The notes beneath the pieces are model-generated. The model worked only from the letters and a program-made list of their open reading frames with translations, was not told where the DNA came from and did no database searches. From Ningiella ruwaisensis (GTDB taxonomy: Bacteria; Pseudomonadota; Gammaproteobacteria; Enterobacterales; Alteromonadaceae), in assembly GCF_004798935.1 (NCBI RefSeq), contig NZ_RAHT01000004.1, positions 124,001 through 188,000 of the forward strand: a stretch of DNA of 64,000 nucleotides, given 5' to 3'. How positions within the stretch are numbered: position 1 is the first letter of the stretch; every line of letters begins with the position of its first letter. Of this stretch, positions 46,147 to 55,807 are shown one piece after another. The position numbers and the translations under genes were made by a program.

Positions 46147-48987
46147 TTACTTTGCTTTTGCTGCGTCAAGCATTGGCTTTAAAAAATGCCCGGTATGAGA
46201 TTCTTTCACTTTGCAAATATCCTCTGGCGTACCCTGAGCAATAATTCTTCCGCCCCCAGAACCACCCTCCGGCCCAAGATCAACAATCCAGTCTGCCGTT
46301 TTGATCACGTCCAAATTATGCTCAATTACCACCACAGTATTGCCGTGGTCTCTTAAGCGATGTAACACCGCAAGCAGCTGTTTGATGTCATGAAAATGCA
46401 GGCCCGTTGTCGGCTCATCCAGAATATAAAGCGTTTGGCCAGTATCGCGTTTTGATAACTCTTTCGCCAGTTTTACGCGCTGGGCTTCCCCGCCTGAAAG
46501 CGTTGTCGCAGATTGCCCCAGCCGGATATAGGATAATCCAACGTCCATTAAAGTCTGGAGTTTGCGCGAAATAGCAGGGATGGCATCAAAAAATTCACGC
46601 GCATCCTCTACTGTCATTTCCAATACTTCGTGAATATTTTTGTTTTTGAAGCGTATTTCAAGCGTTTCCCGATTGTAGCGTTTACCTGCACATACATCGC
46701 AGGGCACGTATACGTCTGGTAAAAAGTGCATCTCTACTTTGATGACGCCATCGCCCTGACATGCTTCACAGCGACCACCTTTTACATTAAAACTAAACCG
46801 CCCTGGTTTATAACCGCGAGAACGCGCTTCTTGTGTGCCTGCGAAAATTTCTCTTATAGGCGTAAATATTCCTGCGTAAGTTGCCGGATTTGAGCGGGGA
46901 GTTCTACCGATGGGGCTTTGATCAATGTCGACCACTTTGTCTAAATGCTCAAGTCCTGTACATGCCTTGTGCGCAGCAGGTTCGTTTACTGTGGCACGAT
47001 TTAGCTCTCTTTGCGCAATTTTGTAAAAAGTATCGTTTATCAGAGTGGATTTACCTGAGCCTGAGACGCCCGTCACGCAAGTCATAAGCCCAGTTGGAAT
47101 GCGCAGATCAACGGCTTGAAGGTTATTACCCGTTGCGCCTGTTAATTCAATCCACTTCCTGCCTTTTGTTGAAGTGCGTTTGGCAGGAATATCAATTTTT
47201 TCAACACCCGATAAATATTTGCCGGTTAAAGACGCTTCGCAATTTTTGATGTCATCCAAAGAACCCTGAGCAATAATCTGTCCTCCATGGACACCGGCCC
47301 CCGGGCCAATATCAACAATGTAGTCAGCCTCGCGAATGGCATCTTCGTCATGCTCAACCACAATCACAGTATTACCTAAATCGCGAAGGTGTCGTAAGGT
47401 ATTAAGTAAGCGCTCATTATCGCGTTGGTGCAGGCCAATACTGGGCTCGTCTAACACGTACATCACGCCGACCAACCCAGCGCCGATTTGACTGGCTAGT
47501 CGAATTCGCTGCGCTTCACCGCCCGATAAGGTATCGGCACTGCGTTCCATAGACAAATAATTAAGACCAACGTTGACCAAAAACTGTAGGCGATCATTGA
47601 TTTCTTTTAAAATTTTGTCAGCAATTTTTGCTTTCTGCCCGCTTAAATCAAGATTCGCAAAAAAGGCAAGGGCGTCTGAGATGCTACGACTCGTAATACT
47701 CGGCAAATTGGTATCGTTGATAAAAACATTGCGAGCTTCCAGTCGCAAGCGCGTGCCAGAGCATGCACTACAATTTTGATGAGAGAGGTATTTACCAAGC
47801 TCCTCGCGTACGGTGTTTGATTCGGTTTCCCGGTAGCGACGCTCCATATTTGGAATGATGCCTTCAAAAGGATGCTTGCGCTCCATAATGTCGCCGCGCT
47901 CGTTGATATAGCGGAATTTAACCGATTCACCTTTTGAGCCATGCAATACGATTTCTTTTGCTTTTTCATCGAGCTTAGCAAAGGGGGTTTGCAATGAAAA
48001 TCCGTAATGATCAGCAACGGATTGCAACATCTGGAAATAGTAGTAGCTTCGCTTATCCCAGCCCCGGATCGCACCGCCTGACAAGCTTAACTCGTCGTTA
48101 CTGACAACCCGGTGAGGGTCAAAAAACTGTCTTGTGCCCAAGCCATCACAGGTTTGACAGGCACCAGCAGGGTTGTTGAACGAAAATATTCTCGGTTCAA
48201 GTTCACTAATACTGTAACCACAGTGAGGGCAGGCAAAGTTTGCAGAAAATACCACTTCTTCTTTATCAGGCTCATCCATAAAAGCGATTTTGGCGTTGCC
48301 AGACGAAAGATTAAGCGCCGTTTCAAACGATTCCGCCAGGCGAAGCTGTAAATCGTCGCGCACTTTAAAACGATCTACCACCACTTCAATGCTGTGTTTT
48401 TTGCGAAGATCAAGTTCGGGCGGATCTGACAAATCGCACACTTCGCCATCAATGCGCGCGCGAATAAATCCTTGAGCTGCAAGGCCTTCAAGTGTTTTGA
48501 CGTGTTCACCTTTTCGCTCTTGTACCACAGGAGCAAGTAGCATCAATTTCGTGCCTTCCGGCATTTCGAGCACTTTATCCACCATTTGAGATATGGTTTG
48601 TGCATCAAGCGCAACATCGTGATCCGGGCATTTTGGTGTGCCTACTCGCGCAAACAACAATCGCAAGTAGTCGTATATTTCGGTAATGGTGCCAACGGTA
48701 GAGCGCGGATTGTGAGACGTCGACTTTTGCTCTATCGAAATGGCAGGAGACAATCCCTCAATGTGATCCACATCGGGCTTTTCCATCATAGATAGAAATT
48801 GTCTGGCGTAAGCGGATAAGCTTTCAACATAACGTCGTTGGCCTTCAGCATATAGGGTATCGAAGGCTAGTGATGACTTACCAGAACCAGAGAGGCCGGT
48901 AATAACGACCAACTTGTCTCGAGGCAATTCAATATTGATATTTTTAAGATTGTGAGTGCGGGCACCGCGAACTTCTATTTTATCCAT
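46147..48987 (-). CDS. uvrA: Excinuclease ABC subunit A
   Basis: DNA-damage recognition ATPase of nucleotide excision repair, 946 residues, full length. Two ABC modules are intact: Walker [15 protein letters not shown] near 31 and [14 protein letters not shown] near 642. Signature motifs LSGGEAQRI and LSGGEAQRV are present, with zinc-binding CPHCGYS...CQTCDG and CEACQGDG...CDVCAGKRY. It is divergent from the MFS gene. No LexA box was seen in the 267 bases between them, unlike uvrD here. Confidence 0.98.
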   Translation of the reverse strand: MDKIEVRGARTHNLKNINIELPRDKLVVITGLSGSGKSSLAFDTLYAEGQRRYVESLSAYARQFLSMMEKPDVDHIEGLSPAISIEQKSTSHNPRSTVGTITEIYDYLRLLFARVGTPKCPDHDVALDAQTISQMVDKVLEMPEGTKLMLLAPVVQERKGEHVKTLEGLAAQGFIRARIDGEVCDLSDPPELDLRKKHSIEVVVDRFKVRDDLQLRLAESFETALNLSSGNAKIAFMDEPDKEEVVFSANFACPHCGYSISELEPRIFSFNNPAGACQTCDGLGTRQFFDPHRVVSNDELSLSGGAIRGWDKRSYYYFQMLQSVADHYGFSLQTPFAKLDEKAKEIVLHGSKGESVKFRYINERGDIMERKHPFEGIIPNMERRYRETESNTVREELGKYLSHQNCSACSGTRLRLEARNVFINDTNLPSITSRSISDALAFFANLDLSGQKAKIADKILKEINDRLQFLVNVGLNYLSMERSADTLSGGEAQRIRLASQIGAGLVGVMYVLDEPSIGLHQRDNERLLNTLRHLRDLGNTVIVVEHDEDAIREADYIVDIGPGAGVHGGQIIAQGSLDDIKNCEASLTGKYLSGVEKIDIPAKRTSTKGRKWIELTGATGNNLQAVDLRIPTGLMTCVTGVSGSGKSTLINDTFYKIAQRELNRATVNEPAAHKACTGLEHLDKVVDIDQSPIGRTPRSNPATYAGIFTPIREIFAGTQEARSRGYKPGRFSFNVKGGRCEACQGDGVIKVEMHFLPDVYVPCDVCAGKRYNRETLEIRFKNKNIHEVLEMTVEDAREFFDAIPAISRKLQTLMDVGLSYIRLGQSATTLSGGEAQRVKLAKELSKRDTGQTLYILDEPTTGLHFHDIKQLLAVLHRLRDHGNTVVVIEHNLDVIKTADWIVDLGPEGGSGGGRIIAQGTPEDICKVKESHTGHFLKPMLDAAKAK

Positions 48988-49254
48988 AGGACCTTATGTT
49001 GCTAAGCGAAAATACGCATTGGCGTTAAACGAGTAATTATGCCACAAAATTAATCAAGATGAGACGCTTTGTTACGCAATTGACTATGAGTAGATCATCC
49101 TTCGCAAATAAAGGGGGGCGCAATTGCCCTACTAAAATAGAAACAAAACAAGTACACTGCGCGCCAGAATTTATTAGCAGATGCATGCAAGAAAGCAAAT
49201 TTATTCTTTAGCAATTTATTGATACGCAAATTTGAGCAAAGTACAAAATCATTC

Positions 49255-50658
49255 ATGTCAGATAATGCCTTAACTACTTTAGAAAAACGAGCCGCTATAA
49301 GCCTTGCCGCAGTCTATGTGATGCGTATGCTTGGCTTGTTTATGGTGATCCCCGTAATTGCCGTTGCGGCGACAGCATTTGATGACTATTCTCCTTTGTT
49401 AGTTGGCTTTGCAGTAGGTGGTTATGGTTTAACGCAAGCCTTACTTCAAATTCCTTTTGGGGTTTTGTCTGATAAGTGGGGCAGAAAACCCGTTATTTAT
49501 CTTGGATTGTGCCTGTTTTGTGCGGGAAGTTTACTCGCCGGTTTTGCAGACTCCATGCTTGTGCTGACGATTGGCCGGATACTGCAAGGCTCTGGCGCCA
49601 TAGCAGGCGCCATAATGGCATTAGCCAGCGATGTGACGCGTGAGTCTCAGCGAACTAAGGTCATGGCAATTATTGGCGTTAGCATTGGATTTTCGTTTTA
49701 TATTGCTTTGTTGACCGGTCCACTACTGGCTGCCAGCATTGGCCTTAATGGTATTTTTTTGATGACGGCAGCACTCAGCCTGATGTGCATCGCTGCGGTT
49801 AAATGGGGAGTGATATTAGTCGAACAATCCACCTCAGTTAATACGCTTCAAGCAAAGGCAACGGGTGACTCGTTGCCTAAACTGGAGCATATTGGCAAGC
49901 TATTTTCTCATAGCGCTCTTTGGCGTCTCAATGTCTCTGTACTGATTGTGCACCTTTTAATTACCTGCTTTTTTGTGCAAATTCCTGTAATGCTTCTTGA
50001 TATAAAGGTACCGCTTGAAGAGCACTATATTTTGTATGCACTTGTATTATTTGTGTCTATTTTAGTGTTACTTGTGTTTATGCAACTAAGCAAATCGCTG
50101 AATGTCTCTTTGTTATTCAGGCTTGCCCTGCTCACCATAGCCGTGGCGTTTTTTATGCTTATTGTTGCAGAACCTTCTTATTGGTTAATTAGCCTTGCTG
50201 GCATTCTCTTTTTTGGCGGTTTTAATTTTATGGAGGCAAAAATGCCAGCAATGGTTTCCTCCATATCGCCAGCCGGTCAAAAAGGCAGCGCAATGGGGAT
50301 TTACGCGAGCCATCAGTTTTTTGGTGCGTTTTTAGGTGGCGTATTATCAGGCCTTTTGAACAGTTATTTTGAGGTGAAAACAAGCTTTATAATGTGCTTG
50401 GTATTGATATTTATCTGCGCGTTAATCACAAAAGGTTTGGCTAGCGTTGAACGGGTAAAACGCGTTACACTTACCATAGACGATAATCAAAATACTGATG
50501 ATATTTTGGCAATTAAAGCACAATTGGCTGTCTTGCCTGGTGTAAAAGAAGTCACAGCCGATGCCGTAGCTTCAGCGTTTTATTTAAAAGTTGATGCCAA
50601 ACAATTTAGTTTGCCACAGGCGAAAGCGCTTATAGCAGCCGAGCAGGAAGCTGAATAA
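49255..50658 (+). CDS. MFS transporter with C-terminal HMA-like domain
   Basis: A 467-residue major facilitator protein with twelve hydrophobic segments and the loop 2-3 motif GVLSDKWGRKP. The last 65 residues form a soluble ferredoxin-like (HMA-type) domain, VKRVTLTIDDNQNTDDILAI...LPGVKEVTAD, without a CxxC metal site. The ATG at 49255 (MSDNALTTLEKRA) is preferred; the frame opens at 49219. Its place between uvrA and ssb is conserved in related gammaproteobacteria. Substrate unknown. Confidence 0.9.
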   Translation: MSDNALTTLEKRAAISLAAVYVMRMLGLFMVIPVIAVAATAFDDYSPLLVGFAVGGYGLTQALLQIPFGVLSDKWGRKPVIYLGLCLFCAGSLLAGFADSMLVLTIGRILQGSGAIAGAIMALASDVTRESQRTKVMAIIGVSIGFSFYIALLTGPLLAASIGLNGIFLMTAALSLMCIAAVKWGVILVEQSTSVNTLQAKATGDSLPKLEHIGKLFSHSALWRLNVSVLIVHLLITCFFVQIPVMLLDIKVPLEEHYILYALVLFVSILVLLVFMQLSKSLNVSLLFRLALLTIAVAFFMLIVAEPSYWLISLAGILFFGGFNFMEAKMPAMVSSISPAGQKGSAMGIYASHQFFGAFLGGVLSGLLNSYFEVKTSFIMCLVLIFICALITKGLASVERVKRVTLTIDDNQNTDDILAIKAQLAVLPGVKEVTADAVASAFYLKVDAKQFSLPQAKALIAAEQEAE

Positions 50659-50742
50659 GAGCGAGCGGGTCAATTTGCAAGCTTCAAGTGCAACTACGCG
50701 GCAAAGATATATTAAAAGAATAGGTTTAGAGAGGGGAAAATA

Positions 50743-51267
50743 ATGGCCTCACGAGGTGTAAACAAAGTAATTTTAGTGGGCAACCTGGGCAATGACCCTG
50801 AAGTTCGTTACATGCCAAACGGGAATGCGGTTGCTAATTTGAGCTTGGCGACAAGTGAAAGTTGGAAAGATCAGCAGGGGCAACAACAAGAACGTACAGA
50901 ATGGCATCGTTTAACGATGTATCGCCGTTTGGCTGAAATTGCCGGTGAGTACCTTAAAAAAGGTTCGCAAATTTATGTGGAGGGCAAACTGCAAACGCGT
51001 AAATGGCAGGACCAGCAAGGCAACGATAAATACACCACCGAAATTATTGTTGATCAAATGCAGATGTTGGGCGGTGGACGCAACGATGGTGCGCAAAGTA
51101 ATCAAGGCGGATATCAGCAGCGACCACAGCAGAGCTCAGGCAGTCAGGGTGGGTATCAGCAGCCCCCACCAAACCAGGGTGGCCAGAATCGTCCTCAACA
51201 AGCGCCACAACAGCCGCCGAAAATGGCTGAGCCAGACTTTGATTTTGATGATGATATACCCTTTTAG
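50743..51267 (+). CDS. ssb: Single-stranded DNA-binding protein
   Basis: Binds single-stranded DNA in replication, repair and recombination. The 174-residue protein has the OB fold (about 5-110: [40 protein letters not shown]), a Gln/Gly/Pro-rich linker and the acidic tip [10 protein letters not shown] that recruits partners such as RecQ. The ATG follows GAGAGGGGAAAATA. A strong terminator lies about 57 bases downstream. Confidence 0.98.
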   Translation: MASRGVNKVILVGNLGNDPEVRYMPNGNAVANLSLATSESWKDQQGQQQERTEWHRLTMYRRLAEIAGEYLKKGSQIYVEGKLQTRKWQDQQGNDKYTTEIIVDQMQMLGGGRNDGAQSNQGGYQQRPQQSSGSQGGYQQPPPNQGGQNRPQQAPQQPPKMAEPDFDFDDDIPF

Positions 51268-51323
51268 CTCATAATTAAGAAACTTTTTATAAAGATCAGA
51301 CTAATTAACGCTGTTCATAAAAT

Positions 51324-51350
51324 AACCCGCTTATTTTGCGGGTTTTTTTT
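51324..51350 (+). terminator. Rho-independent terminator after ssb
   Basis: AACCCGC (51324-51330) pairs with GCGGGTT (51338-51344), loop TTATTTT, and the run of T continues to 51350. Confidence 0.93.
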
Positions 51351-51511
51351 GAATCAAAATATAGTGCCTCACTGTGCTTAATTACAGAGAAAAACAGAAT
51401 GGGTTTTGAACGAAAATAGAACTTAGGTTTATTTCGGCAGGGTTCATGCTTCACACTTGACTATGCGCATCCAAGTGCGCATTATATGCTTTGCACAGTG
51501 AGGAGGTATCT

Positions 51512-51757
51512 ATGAGCTATCATTATGATATTTATGCCCCAAAAAAAGCCACTAATTTATCCATCAATAGCGACTTGCTTAAACGCTCAAAAAGCTTAAA
51601 TGTTAATCTTTCTGCGACGCTTGAACAGGCGCTAAATGAAAAATTAAAAGCGATTGAAAGTGAAAGATGGAAAGCTGAGAACAAAAATGCCATAACGGCA
51701 TACAATCAGTATATCGAAGAAAATGGTTGTTTCAGTGACGAATATCGAAATTTTTAA
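51512..51757 (+). CDS. ccdA: CcdA-family antitoxin
   Basis: An 81-residue type II antitoxin. The N-terminal ribbon-helix-helix DNA-binding part (KATNLSINSDLLKRSKSLNVN) is followed by the toxin-binding tail RWKAENKNAITAYNQYIEENG and the family ending FSDEYRNF. AGGAGG lies nine bases before the ATG at 51512, so the longer frame from 51491 is not used. Its stop overlaps the ccdB start by one base (TAATG). The antitoxin is intact whereas the toxin is interrupted. Confidence 0.93.
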   Translation: MSYHYDIYAPKKATNLSINSDLLKRSKSLNVNLSATLEQALNEKLKAIESERWKAENKNAITAYNQYIEENGCFSDEYRNF

Positions 51758-52074
51758 TGGCTCAATTCGACATCTATAAAAATCCATCTCATAAGACAAG
51801 AGAAGCTTTCCCTTATATTGTCGATATACAACATTCTATAATTGATGACTTGGAATCGAGGCTAGTAATACCCTTGGGCAACAAGTAAATTCTATTCAAT
51901 CAAGCCATGACGCGTTTAACTCCATTTATCGAGTATAACGGCGAGCAATATTTACTCGTCACTCCACAACTAACATCCATGCCCAAACACTATTTAAAAA
52001 AGCCATTAGGAACAGTAGAGCTGCAAAGGCACCACATTATCAATGCAATAGACTTTGCAATTACTGGGATCTAA
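51757..52074 (+). pseudogene. ccdB: CcdB gyrase toxin gene with in-frame stop
   Basis: The frame encodes a 105-codon CcdB, the normal length, but codon 44 is TAA (51886-51888). Before it: MAQFDIYKNPSHKTREAFPY and the family strand LVIPLGNK. After it, in the same frame: MTRLTPFIEYNGEQYLL, the conserved middle, then VTPQLTSMP and the C-terminal IINAIDFAITGI that contacts gyrase. There is no frameshift, so one base substitution explains the loss. Intact CcdB poisons DNA gyrase. The 43-residue product lacks the gyrase-binding C-terminus and should be inactive unless the stop is read through. Confidence 0.9.
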
Positions 52075-52202
52075 ACAACCGCTTATTGTAAATACTTTAT
52101 TCGATGATACGTCATGAGTCGCAGTTGCCAGCTTCTAAGCAAAATGGCAAAGCGCAAATAGCAAAGTGTGTTTTTTAGCACTCTATTTGTAAAAAACGAT
52201 CG

Positions 52203-52499
52203 CTAATGATTTTGTGATCTATCATGTATTTCTTGATTAATAATGTCCTCCCGTTCATGGATAGGAAGGGTTTGCTGAGTAAATTCCTCGTGAGCGTCAC
52301 GTCGATTAGCCGCTTCTATGGCCTTTGCAGTTGTGCACTTGCTTTCAACATCACCATCTTCGATGGTAGCACAAGGAACACTCAACCTGGCGTCTCCATC
52401 ATCTGAATCAACAATCAGGGCACAGCCTGATAACAAACAAATTGCTATCAGACTCATTCCGCTTGTAAGAATAGGCTTGCTAACATTTTTCACTAACAT
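52203..52499 (-). CDS. Small lipoprotein, unknown function
   Basis: A 98-residue predicted lipoprotein with signal core LTSGMSLIAICLLSGC (lipobox LSGC). The acidic mature part holds two further cysteines (VPCATIEDGDVESKC) that could form a disulfide. No family is recognised. It starts 11 bases after the stop of the TonB-domain gene and is probably in its operon. Confidence 0.65.
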   Translation of the reverse strand: MLVKNVSKPILTSGMSLIAICLLSGCALIVDSDDGDARLSVPCATIEDGDVESKCTTAKAIEAANRRDAHEEFTQQTLPIHEREDIINQEIHDRSQNH

Positions 52500-52510
52500 T
52501 CGTTACTCGC

Positions 52511-53695
52511 TCAAACTTGCTTAGGTAGTTCGACAATTGAAAACGCTGTTAATTCACTACCTTTCATTAACAGCCTGCATTGCCCCCAACTTTCAGGGAT
52601 TGTCCACACTGTATCTTCGGCAACCGTATACACCTCATAACGGGTATCGCAGCGCACTTCCACTACATCCAACTCACCGCGTATATCAGTAAAACCAAAG
52701 CGGTTTCTTGCCAGTGTGTGATATTTTCGACCATCTTCATCTAATTCACCTGGAATGACAATGCTCTCTTCTGACGCAATTACTGCTTCTACTTTTTCCT
52801 TATACGTCTCCAAAGGGGCTAGTAGCGCATCCGCGTTATTTCGTTCTGCAATTTTGTCGTAGGTAGCAAGCGCATTTGCAAGTTCTAAGGTTTTGACTTG
52901 CAGTTCAAACTGCCTTTGATAGAGGTAGTCAACATATTCAGTACTGAGATATTCGACATTTCCCGATAAGTCACCGCTACTGTGAATGGCTCTAGAAATA
53001 CTAACTAGCTCGCGTTCCTCATCAGCTATTTGCTGGGCGAAACGTGCATCCGCACTCCATAAAAATGCATTTTCGTATCGGTTTAGGTTGTCGCGATTGT
53101 GCAAAGCCTCTAATCTTTCTCGCGCCGTTTCGATATCCTTTTCGCCAAGCGCTTTTTCAAACTCCTGATAAGCACTAACAAATTTTTTGGAAGCGCCTTG
53201 TGCTCCGCCTATGGCGAACTCTAACCTTATCTGTTGGTGGCACTGCTGTGTGGGTTTGCCATCTTTCATGGCTGGTGAATATTGCCATTTTTTCATTGCC
53301 TTGATAGCTTCTTTCTTAAACCCTCGATGACCACTAGAATCTTCAACTTCAATTTCAGATACACGCCCTTTTTCGTCGGTAACAAAACTTAGTAAAACCC
53401 AACCCTCTGCACCTTTCCTTGCTGCCGCTGGTGGATAATTAGGATGAATCCTTTTAACCGGTTTAGCAGGCGTAAAGGCGGTAATGCGCTTCGCAATTTC
53501 CGCGTTACTTCTTTCCTTGTTACTAAAGGTATCCTGAGATTCTAGTGCTTTTGCTTCAACTTCATCGCAGGGCAGTTCATTTTCTGGAATGGTTTGCGCG
53601 CTAGAAAATGCACTGAGACTTAAACAGGCAGATATTGCGACTAAGATTTTACGAACGCGACAGCGCTTTTTAGTAAACAGGTTTTGACATGTCAT
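52511..53695 (-). CDS. TonB-domain periplasmic protein with long C-terminal extension
   Basis: A protein of 394 residues from the ATG at 53695, which is preceded by AAAAAAGGATCGCAT; an upstream in-frame ATG at 53725 is possible. A signal peptide ends near AFSSAQT. A TonB C-terminal domain lies internally (about 80-160: HPNYPPAAARKGAEGWVLLS, EIEVEDSSGHRGFKKEAIKA). It is followed by about 230 residues of mostly helical sequence with a final beta-rich part. True TonB has a membrane anchor, a proline-rich spacer and the domain at the very end, so this is unlikely to be an energy transducer. It may bind the envelope. Function unknown. Confidence 0.75.
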   Translation of the reverse strand: MTCQNLFTKKRCRVRKILVAISACLSLSAFSSAQTIPENELPCDEVEAKALESQDTFSNKERSNAEIAKRITAFTPAKPVKRIHPNYPPAAARKGAEGWVLLSFVTDEKGRVSEIEVEDSSGHRGFKKEAIKAMKKWQYSPAMKDGKPTQQCHQQIRLEFAIGGAQGASKKFVSAYQEFEKALGEKDIETARERLEALHNRDNLNRYENAFLWSADARFAQQIADEERELVSISRAIHSSGDLSGNVEYLSTEYVDYLYQRQFELQVKTLELANALATYDKIAERNNADALLAPLETYKEKVEAVIASEESIVIPGELDEDGRKYHTLARNRFGFTDIRGELDVVEVRCDTRYEVYTVAEDTVWTIPESWGQCRLLMKGSELTAFSIVELPKQV

Positions 53696-53725
53696 ATGCG
53701 ATCCTTTTTTATTGTACACCTGCAC

Positions 53726-54195
53726 GTAACTGTTTTGGCTTTGTCATTTTGACGCGCAAAAGTGTGTTTTCCATAAGAGTTTGAAACGCTATAAAACTAC
53801 GACACAGGAACACTATTGTAAAGTCTTGCAAAAAGGCTGGTGAATGCTTCCTGCTTCTCGGCGCGCAATTTCAGAAGCATTGCAGCGCTTCATAAAAAAC
53901 GTTTCCGAAAAACACACATTCATTCCACGTTTTAACTTTCATTAAACATTGCCGATATAAAGATTAGGACAAAAGCAATATCCCTTGATTTCATCAGAAA
54001 CACATTGGCAAAAGACTTGCTTAATTGCGAACCAGTACTCGAAGACATGCAGACTGCGCCAGAAAAAACACTGATAAAACAAAGCGTACGACATAATTTT
54101 TATATATCTAGACTGGATAACGACGCTTTTTTGACAAGAGCCTGATCAGCTCTGAAAAGTCAAAACGTCAAAAAACTCATAAAGAATTGGACACT
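53726..54195. other. Intergenic region upstream of the msh operon
   Basis: About 470 bases between the divergent TonB-domain gene and mshI. It should hold the msh promoter. Nested inverted repeats lie at its right end (54127-54175). No convincing ORF, RNA gene or known operator was found in the rest. Confidence 0.5.
54127..54175 (+). promoter_or_regulatory. Nested inverted repeats just upstream of mshI
   Basis: TTTTTTGAC (54127-54135) pairs with GTCAAAAAA (54167-54175). Inside, AGAGC (54137-54141) pairs with GCTCT (54149-54153) around CTGATCA. A second GTCAAAA at 54159-54165 could pair with the left arm instead. The structure ends 20 bases before the mshI ATG and could be a leader hairpin or a protein-binding site. 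Confidence 0.45.
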
Positions 54196-55164
54196 ATGCG
54201 CATTAGTTGGAAACAATATCTTAAACAAAAGTTTCGAAAGCCATCTGAATATTATTCAGTAGGTATCGCCTTTACGGCCGAACAAGTTTTGCTCTGTGCT
54301 CTGAAAAAAGGCACAAGTGGGCTTGAATGGGTCCTTGACGCAAGCTTTACCCACAAATCCTGGGCGCAAAGCCTCGCTGAATATGTTAGGACTCACAAGT
54401 TACAAGGTACCCCTTGTTTTTTCACACTGACTTCTCATTGGTACAAAGTCCATCAGGTAGATCGTCCGGATGTGTCTGATGAAGACATCCTCCCAGCGCT
54501 AAAGTGGCCCTTGCAAGAGGTACTGGGGACTAATACTGAAATGGTGTACGACTATGCTGATTTACCCGTGCAGGTTGCCGGGCAAAACAAAGTCATGGTA
54601 GTCGCGATTGCCCGAAAAGAAGTGGAAAAACTTAGCCGAGCTATTTACGAAGCAGAGTTGGTGCTTGAAAGTATTACAGTAGAAGAACTTGCCACCACTC
54701 ATTTACTCGACGACAGTAGCGATGCCTGCATCAGCCTTGTACAAGAGCATGGTGAAGATGTTGTTCTAAACATTATCAAAAACAAGCAGTTATATTTTAG
54801 CCGCCGTTTAAAAGGCTTTGAAAATATTGCCAGTTTCACCAAAGCGGAACTGGATATGGGGATTTGTGATTCGCTGACCGTGCAGATCCAGCGCTCAATG
54901 GATTACTACGAAAGTCAGCTTCGCCAAGCGCCCGTCAAACGCATTCTTATAAAACTCGATACCCCCCACATGGCTCACATTTGCAATTACATTGCCGAAA
55001 CAATGGGCCTGCCTTGCGACTTGATGCGACCGAATATGCAGTGCGCAAATGATTTGCATTTTAAAATGGCCAGCTTTAGCTGTTTAGGCGCTGCTTATTC
55101 AAAAGTAAATCAAAGTCAAATACAAAAAGACGTTGAAGAGGTGCGTGATGAAATCCAACATTAA
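54196..55164 (+). CDS. mshI: MSHA biogenesis protein MshI (PilM-like)
   Basis: A 322-residue protein of the MshI family, related to the actin-fold PilM of type IV pili. It starts MRISWKQYLKQKF, with YYSVGIAFTAEQVLLCAL and later SRAIYEAELVLESITVEELA. It should sit on the cytoplasmic face of the inner membrane and link to the PilN-like protein encoded next. The ATG at 54196 is preferred to the in-frame TTG at 54187. It is the first msh gene of a long operon and overlaps the next by 17 bases. Confidence 0.9.
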   Translation: MRISWKQYLKQKFRKPSEYYSVGIAFTAEQVLLCALKKGTSGLEWVLDASFTHKSWAQSLAEYVRTHKLQGTPCFFTLTSHWYKVHQVDRPDVSDEDILPALKWPLQEVLGTNTEMVYDYADLPVQVAGQNKVMVVAIARKEVEKLSRAIYEAELVLESITVEELATTHLLDDSSDACISLVQEHGEDVVLNIIKNKQLYFSRRLKGFENIASFTKAELDMGICDSLTVQIQRSMDYYESQLRQAPVKRILIKLDTPHMAHICNYIAETMGLPCDLMRPNMQCANDLHFKMASFSCLGAAYSKVNQSQIQKDVEEVRDEIQH

Positions 55165-55807
55165 CCTCTACTCAGCAGAATTTAAGCCGAAGTTTGAATG
55201 GATCACTGGACGCCATCTACTGGGTATTTCAATAGTTGTCACGCTCATAATGAGCGGCGTCTACGGCGGGCTTTTCTATTGGCACAGTAAAGTAGAATCT
55301 CAGGCCCAGGAAGTTGCCACGCAAATTGCGCAAGAGCAGCAAAGCATTGATGACTTTACTCATGCGATCCAAACACGTACGGGCGACCCTTTGCTTGGCG
55401 CACGGCTCAATCAGTTGCAAAACGAGCTTTCAGCACAAGAAAGTCTGTTGCTGCGAGTGAAAGATTTGTCCGGCCTGAAGCAAAAGTCGTTTTCAAGTCT
55501 TTTTGATGCTTTAGCCTCTGCTAATTCCAATCATTTGTGGCTCACCTCATTTACTGTGGATGAGGAGAATTTAAGCATTTCAGGCAGTTTAGCCAAGCCT
55601 TCGGCAATGACACAGTGGATAGGTAAATTAAGCAACACAAGCTTTTTTAAAGGCCGAGAATTTAACGATGCCGTTTTGGCGCGAGAGGATGAAGCGCTGC
55701 ATTTCACCTTGACCAGCAAAAAACGAAATGAAAGCGCAGACAGCGCTAATGAACAAAGTTCAGATGTTCTAGTGGCGCAAGAGGGAGGAAACAATGGCTC
55801 CGACTAA
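55148..55807 (+). CDS. MSHA biogenesis PilN-like protein
   Basis: A 219-residue bitopic inner-membrane protein. It begins MKSNINLYSAEFKPKFEWIT, the INLY element by which PilN-type proteins bind PilM. One membrane helix (about 28-48), a coiled coil (50-100) and a PilN-fold domain follow. The ATG at 55148, with GAAGAGG upstream, is chosen; the frame opens at 55133. It overlaps mshI by 17 and mshJ by 14 bases. Confidence 0.85.
   Translation: MKSNINLYSAEFKPKFEWITGRHLLGISIVVTLIMSGVYGGLFYWHSKVESQAQEVATQIAQEQQSIDDFTHAIQTRTGDPLLGARLNQLQNELSAQESLLLRVKDLSGLKQKSFSSLFDALASANSNHLWLTSFTVDEENLSISGSLAKPSAMTQWIGKLSNTSFFKGREFNDAVLAREDEALHFTLTSKKRNESADSANEQSSDVLVAQEGGNNGSD

Noticed and set aside
47573-48475. 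Several short frames opposite and inside uvrA
   Set aside because: No initiation signals or recognisable domains; all are overlaps of the uvrA reading frame.
51757-52074. ccdB read as frameshifted or as two separate small genes
   Set aside because: The two parts are in the same frame (start-to-ATG distance 150 bases), so a single nonsense codon is sufficient.
52511-53695. Gene called as a classical TonB energy transducer with ExbBD partners
   Set aside because: No membrane anchor, no exbB or exbD nearby, and the TonB domain is internal.
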